DNA from: Sphagnum magellanicum
Lineage: Eukaryota > Streptophyta > Sphagnopsida > Sphagnales > Sphagnaceae
NCBI GenBank assembly: GCA_021904315.1
Contig: CM038923.1
Span: 14,018,038 to 14,082,037 of the forward strand
Direction of reading: 5' to 3'
DNA length: 64,000 nt
Below, piece by piece: positions 47,426-59,700 of this stretch. The position numbers were made by a program, and so were the translations under genes. The notes beneath the pieces were generated by a model, which searched no databases, was not told where the DNA came from, and saw only the letters and a program-made list of their open reading frames with translations. Numbering within the stretch: the first letter of the stretch is position 1; each line of letters begins with the position of its first letter.

Positions 47426-50400
47426 ACCAGTCAATACATCACCTTCAAGTGTATTCTTCATGCCATAGCACAAAGGTTTTATTCAAATGGTTGTGTAACA
47501 TTGGGTCAATTTAAGATTATGGGTAGATTGTTTTCATGTAGTGATCTTTTTTTGTCTATTGATGATGATCGTGTTGTGGGTGGCATTTGATAATCATAAT
47601 GTCAAAAAAAAAATTCATGTTCACATTTTCACATTATTTGGTTTGATATATTCATTTTGATTTTTTTATTGCCTAATTTTATAATTCTATGGAAGTGATT
47701 AGAATGCAAATTTTTGTTCAAGAGGGAAATTTGTTGTGCACAACCTTCAATGTTGGAGTTTCATTTATTTCATGAAGTGAACAAGGATTAATGAAATTGG
47801 TTTCAAGGTTATTACCTTTTGACTATGAAAAGAGGAGGAGGAGGAGAGTTTTGAACATATTTGAGCAAAGGAATTTAGGGGTAAAGGAAAGTTGTTAAGA
47901 ATTGGTGATTATTAGACATGGCAGGTTGTCATTCAAACCTTTTCCCTTGGACATATACAATAAGTTCCCCATTATCAAGTCTGTTAATGATTTCAATGGG
48001 TTCGATGATGTTGCTAGCATCTCCAAGACCTTGATTTTGGGTTTTTTAGAACTTAGAAAATTATTACCTTCAAGGTGTTGTGCGGAATTGTGTGTAATTT
48101 TCTAATTGTTTTTTGGTATTTCATTTTCATGTTCCTATCACATCTCAAGGTTATACAATTTGTTTGGTAATTAATACCTTGGTGTACTTTTTAGAATAAG
48201 TTAGGCAAACACTTATAATGCATAAGGGTGTTGGGTTACCTAATAACTACAAATTTATTTGATGGTCTTTTGTCTAAAACTTGCCAACTATATAAATAAT
48301 TTGACAAATTTGAAGATGTGCATGGATTGTATAAAAGAAGTACAAGATTTAATACCATTTGAAAAAAATTGCACAACAAGCCATATATTTAAATCATGTA
48401 TGATAGTGTGATTGTCTACAATAAAGTCACCTATTTAATTATGACACTTGGCTTTTGAAATAATAGTTTTGTAAAGTCTACTAGTGTATAGTTGATGTTT
48501 AACCACCATCAAAAAGGGTTGGGAGGTAACTTGTTGGAAGATAACCACAACGCAAAGTAAATATTAAGCTTTAAGCTTGACACACTTGAATATAAAATTG
48601 ACAATAGTTTATGGTTATGTATTTGTGCAAGAATCTAGTTAGACTAGATATGAACTTAGCTTCAAGTTTCTAACATAATCTTTCAAGCACTATGTAGAAT
48701 CCACACTACGTGTATTGGTCAAGAGTGTATATTGATAGCTACAAGTCAAGTAATGCTTGCAACATGTACATTTGTCTTCACAATTGGCCAACCCTCGGAT
48801 TCAATGCTTCTAATTTATTGTAGTAGCTTTCTTGGATTCATGATTGTTTAAATGGAACTTACAATAGTTTGTCCATTTCTAAATAGGAGTAATGCAAATA
48901 TAAGTATATCAATTTGTTCACTTTTGATCAAGTCACTTCATCCAAGAATCCTAGAGGTTCATGTGATGTTATTTTCAAAAATGTCAACCATGTGAATAAT
49001 CTCAACTTTGATGCAACCTTTTGAAAGAAATTATGCACATGCATGGGATTGTGTGCACATTGAAAAAAATTGTTTGTTGTTCAAAGAATTGTGTACATGG
49101 ATTTGCTTGAAGAATTGGGTACTTGTCATTGTTTGAGGAAATTTTATGCCCATGGAGGAATTATCATTTCTTTGGTTTCTATTTGTTTTTTCCTTAGTTT
49201 TATTGTTAAGGTTTTAGGGTATGTGGATATTCTTTGGGTTTAAAATATTTTTATGTAATCATTGCATCTTAATTCTTAGGGATTCTTTTTAGGGTAAATA
49301 TCCAAATACTTTAAGAATTGAGATGCGTCGAATTGTTGAGATCCGCTAATATTGTATTCAACCAATTTTTTTGCCAAAAACTTGTTTGATCTATTGCATT
49401 TGTCCTTAGCAATCATCAGTCTCTCAATAGCTCATCTTAGTTCATTCTCCTCATCAATCTTGTTTGCTTGAAACTCTTGACATTATAAAAAATTATGTAT
49501 GCCAAAATCACACTACCCTACAATTAGAGCTCAAAAAACAACTCATACAACTATTGTTCAACTATCCCTTAAGTATGACAAGTACTATACAACTATCCCC
49601 TAAGAAATATAGGGAATTAATAAATAAATTGCCATGTCAAAAATTCAATTAGTTGTAATATTATTCTAAGAAAGTTGAAAATGGGGCTTCTATATAGTAA
49701 TTTGTACGCACCATACATACATTCATAGTCGACCATGTTTGATTTTTTAAGGACTTGCACCATAGTTGCATGTGACAATTATTGTTGTAAATGTGACACT
49801 AATGTAACAACTATGTTACAATTAATGTTTGATGTATATACATGCGATCATGCCACATGCTTACATTTCCATAGCCCACTACGGAATGCATTTGCACCTA
49901 GTTTTCGAATATGATTCCCATTGATATAATCGTAAGGCCATTAATGTGCCATTATTGAACTATTCATGTTTAAATATGTTGTGATTATAATTTAATAAGG
50001 ATACAAATTCATCTATACTATTTTATAAAGAATCATTGTTTCAATAATTTGATTATTAAATATTAACTATGCTTAATACATTTAATTATTATGAACTTAT
50101 CAATTATATTAGACAATTCACTATTAATCTAAATAAATAACTGTAATTCATATAAATAATTTTAAATTATTTAGTTAACTAATTATGCTAATTATACTGA
50201 TAATATGGATGCAAAAAATAATAATTATTCATCAAATAATAAAGGAATAAACATTTATTTAAGTTCGGAATACTTAATAATGAATTAAACTGATTGATTA
50301 AAATTATTATTATTTCATCAATAAATTACTTGTTCATTAATTATTTAAATTAACTAAAAACTTAACTATCTAGACACATATAATTAATTTAAATGTGAAA

Positions 50401-53400
50401 TTAAAAAGATGTGTATATTATATTAAAAACTCAGCTTGGGTGTACATATGCATATGTTTATTTATGCTTTGATGTTTTCTACCCAAATTCATATTTAATA
50501 TTTAATATGTAATTTACTTAATTAGTATGAATCATCTAAACTGAATAATTAACTATTAATATGAATTATAAATTATTTTGATTAAAATAATGAAATTCTT
50601 AATCAATTCAAATATCTAATTGATTTTTAAATTTTCAAATAATAATTAATTAATTATATGAATTTAGATATTAATTATTTGATAATAAATTATCTGAAAT
50701 CAAATAATTAATTATTTGAAGTAAGGAATTAACAATTATGCATCAATAGTATTTTATTTCAGTAATTACTTCAACTACTTTTTTTATTGAGTTCATTAAA
50801 AATTAATTATCTGATAATAAGTATTTCAATTTATTAACTAATCAATTATTTCAATTAAATTAATTAATATAGATAATTAGCTCAGTGGTTAATTAATTCA
50901 AATATTTGATCCAAATATTTAATTATGAGATTTTTACTTCAATTTTTTTAAGATAATTATTTCAGATAAAATTAGATAATTTATTTTGATAATTAATTAC
51001 CTTTAATTAATTAATTAATTAAAAACGCTATTTGAAATAATTTAATATTAATAATTGATTCACATATATAAGTATCAAATAATTACTAATTTAATTGTAT
51101 GACTTATAGAATGAAAAACAATCACAAAACATAAAGCATGTGGGAAAATCTTTTTATAGTTGCAACTCAAATTGCAACTAAAAAATAACTAAAATATTTA
51201 ACCCATATGTTTTGTTTTTAAATCCCATGTCATAATTTATATAAAAAGGTGTCTTCTTTTATGTTCTCAAATTAAAATACTCATGCCATTTTGGGATAAA
51301 CTCAAAAAAGTTGAACCCTAAAAGCAAAACATAAAATAAAATAAAAATATTTTTATGAAGTGTAGTTTTTAATTCATTTAATTTATACTTTCCTACTTAC
51401 TTGCCTACCTAAGTAAGTATATAAATCCTATTTTTTTATTTACTTATGTAGGTAGGTAGGTATGTAGGTCCTAAGACTTACCAACCTACCTACTTATGGC
51501 TATGTATTGACCTACCTATCTGTATATATATATATTTTTTCAAAATTCAATTAATATGCCATGTGAAATTTTTTTATTGTGCCACATGTCATAATTTCAA
51601 ACCATCATTAATAATTATAATAGATAATGGAGATCAATATTTTTAAAAGTAAATAATTTTTAGATCAAAAAATTTTCATAATGCCACATGTCAAAATTTA
51701 ATGTATGGATCATGGATGAAATTTAATATCATTAGCATGATGTTATGGCTGTAGTTGTAATGGAATTACATAGTAATTGAAAATAAGTTGTTTTGACAAA
51801 TTTGTAATTATGTTGTAATTGAATTACAATGAGTTGCACTACATAAGTTGCACCGTATATACAACGAGTTGCAACCCTTGCAACTTATCCAATAACATTC
51901 ATAGAATAGAAATATGGTGAGTTGTAAATGGTCATTGTAATTCAAAACTAGTTGAAAGGTTAGTTGCAAAACACCCTTTTTTTTTCATAATGTGAACCTT
52001 TTCATCAATGACAAATATTTGAGTTGTTAACTCTGAAATTTGGGAATCAATGGGCTTGAATTCTTCACTTGCAAACCCAAGATCTACAAAATCTAACCTA
52101 TTTTGTTAAAGCTTGTCCACATTAGCTTTCAAACTATAAATTGTCTTGAATTATTACAACTTTAACAACATTCTTTTCTACTTTAGACTAAGCTTATGTA
52201 ACTAATTTGTCTTGATCTTTTAGTGCCATATGAGCTCTATGAATATTTACATGCACCTCTTCAACCTCCTTCTCAAGACCTTTTATTTTCTCTTCAAGAG
52301 TTTCACACAATTTTGATTTAAACAACATAATAAACCTAACATTTTCAACCTCATATGTTGACCGGTTAGGAGCAATGGCTAACCTAAGATGTGATGTTTT
52401 CCCGTTTACATTTTGTGTCACACAAATTTACATTCAACGACTTTGTTTGTCCAAGTTGAACAACACATTTATGTTTAAATGATGATGGAAATGAATGCTT
52501 CAAAAGGTGAGAGGGATAAGGGCAAGGAGGAAGTGAACTTTGAGGTGGTGTTAAAAGGTCTACTCCTAATATTGAAGTGTACTTCTAATTGTCTTCTTGA
52601 ATAGATACATGTGAGAAACTAATGGATGTGTGTAACAAATGTTACCCAGTTTAATTCAATGCCCTTTGCTTCACAAACCATAGCCCTTGCAAATTGTAGA
52701 GAGAACTCATGATTAGGAGGTTTGGTTTTTGAAGTAACCTTCCAAAAAAATTCTTTTACTTGTTGAACAACATATTCATTGAGTTTCTAGTCATATTTCC
52801 AACCCTTCTTGGAATAATGAAACCCAAAATGTTTCTTGATTTTGTCCATAGTCACATCTATAGAAATGAACTTCAAAATGTTCTTCCATGTATTCCTTAA
52901 TTCACAATATGTCTTAGACAAAGAAGCATCCACGGCTATAGTTATTCAACTTTTTCTTTACCATAATCCATGTATTCAAAAATATTATTGAGCTCGAATT
53001 GCCACACTTTGATTCCACTATGCCCATTGTTGAAGGCAAGTTGGGGGGAGATTTAAAGAGGGAAAACTTAAACTTCAAACAACAAGTAATTTAGAAGTGG
53101 GAATAAAATGGAGTTCTAGGCACCTTATGCATTGAAGGTTTAGAAGAGAAGCTATGTAATGGCAAATGATAGAGAGTGTAAAGTCAAGGAGAGTTGGAAG
53201 CCTCAAACAACAAGTAGGGTTGGTTTAGGTTGTTTATTGTTCACATTTCAAAAATGGCCCGCCCTCCATAACTTTCTTGAATGGGGCTGATTTTGTGCCG
53301 ATTAGGATGAAAACATGATAATTCCATTATTTAAAAATCTCCCTATAGCCATTAGGTGGGCCAATTTTGGGCCAATCAAAATACAACCCAACAATTTGAC

Positions 53401-53449
53401 TATCTAACAATTTAAAATAATTCAAACAATGTTGGGAATAGTCCTAATA
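47426..53449. repeat. 6.0-kb duplicated block, copy 2
   Basis: Same orientation as copy 1 (29,475-35,494). Its right edge falls, to within two bases, on the inner edge of the right inverted-repeat arm. Left of it lie 87 unique bases and then the 642-bp TIR element. Differences from copy 1 are scattered single bases and short indels, denser in the AT-rich middle. Confidence 0.85.
52194..52945 (-). pseudogene. Copy-2 version of the unrecognised coiled-coil coding relic
   Basis: Counterpart of 34,238-34,990. The coiled-coil frame (52,421-52,194) differs from copy 1 at its start (MTQNVNGKTS) and by a few residues (ETLEEKIKG, NIHRAH). The upstream frame keeps the same TAG, so the break predates the duplication. 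Function unknown. Confidence 0.45.
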
Positions 53450-55428
53450 GATGCACATTTCATTCATGTAATGGTGATAAAGTCCTTAGCCCCTCTAATG
53501 ATAAATGAGCAAAGTGGTGAATCTATTTGGATGACTTTGGTAAATGTGTGAAGATCTAGACTATCATTATTATCGCATAATGACTACCATGACATGAAAA
53601 GTAAAGGAATCTTAACTATATTTTCATCTTAATAATTTAGGACATGTATTTTTATCATAGCACTTGCATTTTGTCTCTCTTTAGCCACCAAAAAGACTCT
53701 GCTATAAATATTTTACATTGTTCATGGATGATGGGTGGTCCCCCTGAACCTAATCCTTCAAATTTTGAAGTGCACCATTTTGATTTTATTATATAGATCT
53801 GCTTTTTCTTTTTCCCTGAAAATTGAGATCCAGCCCAGGGTTTTCCCTAAGGATTTTGTGATGTAGCAGAAGTGGCAATCCTCCAGAAAATGATTTAGCC
53901 AAATTTGGCTAAATTGTAGATATGAAAGTAGAAAAAAACAGAATCTTTCTATATTCTTCGCTACCTACTGGAACTTCTCATAAAAATCTGGTAATTTGGA
54001 ATTCTTTGCTTTGGAATTTAGCAAATTTGGACCCTTTTTTCCATTAAAAATCCTGAAGAAAAACCCTGGTGTGAAATCATACTTTTCTGGTCAAGTTTTG
54101 ACAAAAATTAGCCAATAAAAAAGCACTGATTTATCCAGCTCACAAGAGTGGGGTTCACATGCAAAAGTAAACATGTCCCCTTGATTTGGACTTTCAACCG
54201 TGTATTCTGTCTTGATACAATGAACATGAATGACAGTTGAAAATTAGTATTGATAGCCTAGATCACAATTTTTATTGGATTTGACCTCTTCCTTGTCCAT
54301 TTGATCTTCCCTTTCTTAAAGAGGTTCTTGTGTAGAAGTGTCATGTGCAGAACAAAAATACTTTACATTGTGCATGCTTGGTGCTCCTAAGTTTGATCCC
54401 TTCGATTTGTGTGCAGCTTAGCTTTGAGCAGATTTTTCTCTGGAAAATGACAATGCCATAGTTATCAAGAATGAGTTCTATATGCAAAATGGATAAATAA
54501 TCTGCCCCCTTGCATGCGTTTTTGATTGAAGGTACGTGATGGGACTGGGTCCTGGGGACCCAATGGAGACATGGTTCAGTACTCAGATTGGATTTAGTGA
54601 TCTGTGTGGGACTGTGCTTCACGCTACCAGTAGTTCATTATGGCACTTGTGTCTCAACTTTCTCAAACATGTCATGGAATTTTGATGGTCTCAAATTTAA
54701 GTAAAGGTTCCAGGTCATGGAGCCGATAAAATTATTTGACAAGTCTTATATTTATTATCTGTGGCAAGTTGGCAACTCTGATATCCTAAAACGCCTTTCA
54801 TGTGACAAGTTGAAAATGAAAATTTGACATTCAATTGGAGGGTTCACTTAATATCTTTAGCCTTTGTTTTCTTCCCCTTTCACATGTTTTTTGAAAAGTT
54901 CAAACTTAGACCCAATTCCTTCTTTAGGCTTATATGGGCAGGTAGTGAGCGCTTCAGTGGGTGTTCTATTCGAGGGGTCATTAACAACAAGCTTAAGGGG
55001 AATGCATGTCTATGTCATGATTGTGCATCTTGTAGGTCATCTACGATAACCATTAAACACAGTACCCTTTTCTATTCATCAATTTAGTTATTCGACAACT
55101 TGGTGTCAAGTGGTAACATGTATGCATTGTCTCATTGTAGATGGAAAGTGCATGTCCCTCCAACAAGAATCATGGCTCCATTTTAGGGGCTTTCCATTAG
55201 GTTGTTGTGATCATAACATATTGTGTGTAACTGGACCACATGAGTTTAATGGATACTTAATCTCTATTGCCTGGCCATCATGAAGATTCCATGTCACAAT
55301 TGAATCAATGTCACAAAATGTGGGCTGATAGGTTCAAAAGTACATTTGGCTTTTTTAGAATGATGAATGAAAATTAGTGTTAACAAGACAAATCTCAACA
55401 TTACATCCCTATCACCCCATGGATTTTA
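53448..55428. repeat. Right arm of ~2.0-kb inverted repeat
   Basis: Reverse complement of 43,735-45,737, including the full MITE at 53,835-54,069. Its outer edge ends at CCCCATGGA (55,415-55,423) plus a few ambiguous bases. No target duplication flanks the pair. Confidence 0.9.
53835..54069. mobile_element. CCAGGG-ended MITE, right-arm copy
   Basis: 235 bp; mirror image of 45,097-45,331, carried along within the inverted repeat arm. It has the same termini and the same TAGCCAAATTTGGCTA core. Confidence 0.75.
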
Positions 55429-56629
55429 GCTAGCTAGAGTGGAACTTGGAAGATGTATAAAAAGTGGCGATCGCTCTACGCAGATTTAGTCAAATCTGGC
55501 TACAAAGTACTAATAAAGCACAAAGCTTTAATGATCCTTCTTTATGTTTGGCTATACAATGAAAACCACATGTATGAATTTGGCAATTTTTTTCACCTTT
55601 TTTCTCTCTCACTTTTGAGGACTGAAAAAATGCACAAACACTTTTTTTCCTTTTCTTTTCTTTTTTTATTATTTCACTTTCTGGCGATGTATCTCCAGTA
55701 AGCAAAGGCTGGTGATATTACTCTAACTAGCTCCGCTTTTCTTTATTGACACACGGTGGAGTGCAACATACTCCAATGCCCACTTGCACCTATTCTCTGA
55801 AGTTGGGCTCTCTTGAGTTGCCCATCAGTCCAGCATACACACAAAATTATGGAGCAGAGTAGTTTTCACTTGTCTTAGATTTTGCAGGCAGGATCTTGGT
55901 GCGATTTTTCTCAAAGTTGGTTCCCTGGGTGTTATTGTTGCCAATCCCCTCCAATGCATTTGAGGGGCTTGCTGATTCAAATCGACAACAAGAGTACTAC
56001 CTGTCATCTCATTGTTACATGTTTCTTTTGAACAAAGAGAGCTCAAAGGTGTCTTGTGATACCAAACCTCGACTTGTGTCCTGGAAAACATCTAGAGTAT
56101 CAAGAATATTGGACATACAGTGAAGTTTGTGTAATGACTGAAATTTGCATAGACGAGCCTACTTTGATTTATTCTAGAGATAAGCTAACTCAGTCCTATT
56201 GTTTGCCAATTTGTTCACATATATTTCATTGGATTGGAGCAACATGACAACACAGATTTTTAATATCATTCCAGTGCCACAACCTTTTTTATGATTTTTT
56301 AGACCTTGCAAGTAAGTGTTTAGCAAACTAACAACTTATCTCATCCCCAACTCCATATGTCTAACAATGTCAAAACTAAGTTTGTGGCTTCAAAACATAT
56401 TTGAATGGGGAGGTGTGGAGTTTGTGTTATCATGACAATTGGTTATTCTAGAATCAAGTTTGAATGTAATAGCAATTCAAAGCATGCAAGCTAGCATCAC
56501 ATCAACTTGTAACAATGTAATCATGTTGTTGTTAAAACATGGTTTTGATGTATTGAACAAGAAGCTTACTAGTGGTGTGGTGTTGCAACATAATATATAA
56601 TGATTGTGATTGTCACCCATTATTAGAAT
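55429..56629. other. Intergenic, upstream flank of the NLR gene
   Basis: No supported coding sequence. A plus-strand frame at 55,896-56,123 has no recognisable motif. The stretch should contain the promoter of the downstream gene, but no element can be named with confidence. Confidence 0.55.
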
Positions 56630-56791
56630 ATGGAACTAGAAGGTCTTTTGGATTTGGATCAAAAGGATACAATGGTTGACAACAACTCAAGGTCTATTGT
56701 GACTAAAGATAGTCAAGGGGAACAAATTTCACCGTAACCTTCTACATCGAAACGGACAATTGAAAAAACCTTTCATCAACTGGTGATTTTG
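56630..56791 (+). pseudogene. Possible N-terminal extension of the NLR, broken by TAA
   Basis: From ATG 56,630 a frame (MELEGLLDLDQKDTMVDNN...) runs in phase with the first NLR exon but is cut by TAA at 56,735-56,737; after it the frame continues open (PSTSKRTIEKTFHQL) into the ATG at 56,792. It may be an ancestral N-terminus now lost, a 35-codon upstream ORF, or 5' leader. Confidence 0.4.
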
Positions 56792-59700
56792 ATGGAACAA
56801 GAATCGAGAGAATGGGAGCCTTCACCCTTTGGCGAACCTAGTTCTATAGAAACACATGTTTCTACATCTCCACCACTTGGGCTAGCTTTGCTTGACCCAA
56901 TACAAGAGGTAATTTTTTTATGATTGTTATTGTATTTTATTGTTTCATCTTATTTCCTCTTTGAACTTGGTTCTTATTTGGTTTTACTTCAATTTATTCT
57001 TGGTCTTATTTGGTTATGTTCTTGGTGTGGGAACTAGTGTTCCAAGATTTAAAGAATATTGTTATTTCAACCAAAACAATAAAAACCACTTCACACCTTA
57101 CATATATAGTTTCATACCACATCTCTTTGCACTACACACATTTAGTAGAAAGAATTATTTGGATGGAAGTTAAGATTCCAAAACAATTTAAATTGGCTAT
57201 TCCATGCCATCAACAACGAAATTGAGGATAAATATGTGGGTTGCCTTTTCCTATTAGTATGTGTTTGAATCTAGAAATTGAATTCACCATGTAAAATGTT
57301 TAACTGGTATGCACCGTCTATCCCAAATTGCCGAAGTTAGTGGGGATGTTATGGTAGTTGCTCATTACCACACATGTTATATGTACATTAAGGTCTAGGG
57401 TGGTAGATTGCATCATTTTTCTAACCCCATGATGTTACATGTAATATTTCAATGATGATCGTACATTTCTAATATTAACCAAAATGCATTCGGTGAACCT
57501 TTTGTTAAATTGTTGAATTTGCCACCCTAAACTTTAATGTTAAGGAATGGTTTTGTTTTTTCGTTGAACGCATCACCTAGCTAGTGCATTGCCCAACATA
57601 ATGGGTAAGGGCTTGACCGTTCCATAATAGCTTATGCAAAGTTGGTCATTGCCATGCACCCATGTTATTAATATAGGTGATTGAACATGTGAAATACCCT
57701 CGCTGTCATTTCTTAGCTTTTATTTCATTTTTTCGTTCAATTTTTTTAGCTATTAGTTTTCACAATCTTCTTTGGAATCTTTTGAATAAGCTTATTAAAT
57801 TAAGTTATGTGTTGTTTTATATTCAAGCTGATTTAAATCACGAGTAATGAAAAGATGTGGATTTCATATTTATATCAGACGATTGAATGTAAAATGTTAT
57901 CATTCATGTGTCAAATTTAAGCAATGGTAAACCTTATGTGTGCTTCAAATTTGAAAATCATTCAATGAAGTTCATTGGCTATGAACTCAATTTTGGGGTT
58001 TTTTTTCTTGGTATGTGTTGCCATATTAATATGAAAATAAAGTTCTAGTTGGATTTAATATGTATAAATTAATTCTCAAAATGTGATGAATTAAATTCAT
58101 TCATCAAATTTTGGCAACTAATTTATATATTTTTAAAAAATTAATTGATTAAAAATATATAATGGAATTTTTAAAAATTAAATAGCTTCTAGAAGTATGA
58201 TGTTATATCTTGAAATAAGACATTTGGATTTTTTTGACAAATTGTATTAATATTGTTTAATTGCCATTTGTAGATCATACCAGTGCACAATGTTTATCCC
58301 AATGATCGCATTTTACAACATCCGAGTTTGGTCATCATTTTTTTTCATGGCATTGTTCCTGGGAATAAAATCGAGCTTGCGTGGAAAGAAACATGGACAT
58401 CAAGCCCCACTAATGGAGAAGAAAATATATTTTGGCCGGAAAGGTGGTTACCTGATGACATCGGAAACAATGTCCAAATCCTTTCTTTGTCATATAATAA
58501 TGTTCATGATGATGTGACAGAAATTGGTAGGAACCTTCTTGAAAGTTTGGTGGTGAATGCAAGGTACAACAATGTCCACCACAACTTTAAGGCTTCATTT
58601 TTTAAGGATTCAAATCAAATCTTATATGAAATATTTGTATACATAGAAAATTGAATATGAAATATATATATTATATAATGTTCATGTTTTTGGAACGTTT
58701 CTAGAAATTTTTGATCTTTCATTTCCATTTATTGACAATTCATGTATGATTTACAAAAGCACATCTATTTTTCTTGGCCCGTATATAATAATGTTTGGGT
58801 TGCACTTCCCATTTGATGACACATTGAAGTATTAATATTTTCAAGTTAATGATAACACATTTTTGTTATATACATGCAGGTATGCAACCCTTTGGATTGC
58901 TCCAATTGTATTGGTTGGTTATAGCTTTGGTGGTCTTGTACTCAAAAGTTTGGTGGTTGATGTGCACAAACACATTTATCAAAAGGTTGCAAATGAATAT
59001 GACATAAGAAGAAGGATGGATTGCAAAAGGTTTTTAGAAAACCTTAAAGGGACAATTTTCTATGGTGTCCCCCACGCAGGTGGTCCAAAAGAATTATTAG
59101 AATATTTTACTTGGCAATCTCAAGAAATGAACTCAATTGACAAGAAATTAATGAAAGCACAATCGAGCCTATTACACAATATTCAATATTTCAATCGTCA
59201 AATGGAACAACTTTCAGTGGATTTTGTTGATGCCATTGAAACAAACATCAACATCTATGCTTTCGCTGAAGGAAAACCTCTTAATCAAAATGGGGTACAT
59301 TCTAAACACTCAATGACCTTGACATTATTCCAACTAATTTGAATATTGCATTGTTTTGAATGCTTGAAAATTGTGTTCCATTTATTCTATTTAATTATGA
59401 TAAAAACCAAGGACTTATCATTAATATGTTTTAGAGTTTTTTGTTGGAATGGTACATGTAGGGAAATGATTCCCATCTTTTTTTCTAGTGCTTTAATCAC
59501 ATGGTATTTCCATGGTTTATTAATATTTGAATAACATTTCAAAATTTTGAATCTCAAGCTGATATCTTGGCCTTTTTAATGGATATTCGCAAAGTTATTA
59601 AATTGAACATCATGAAGAAATAAATACATTGTTGAGATCCTTCATCCCACTAATTAACAAACTTTTTGACACATGCAGGAAATTATAGTGCCATATGCAT

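Noticed and set aside
29475-53449. The two 6.0-kb copies as LTRs of one large retrotransposon
   Set aside because: They lack TG...CA ends and a target duplication, are too long for typical LTRs, and the sequence between them holds unrelated transposons with no gag-pol.
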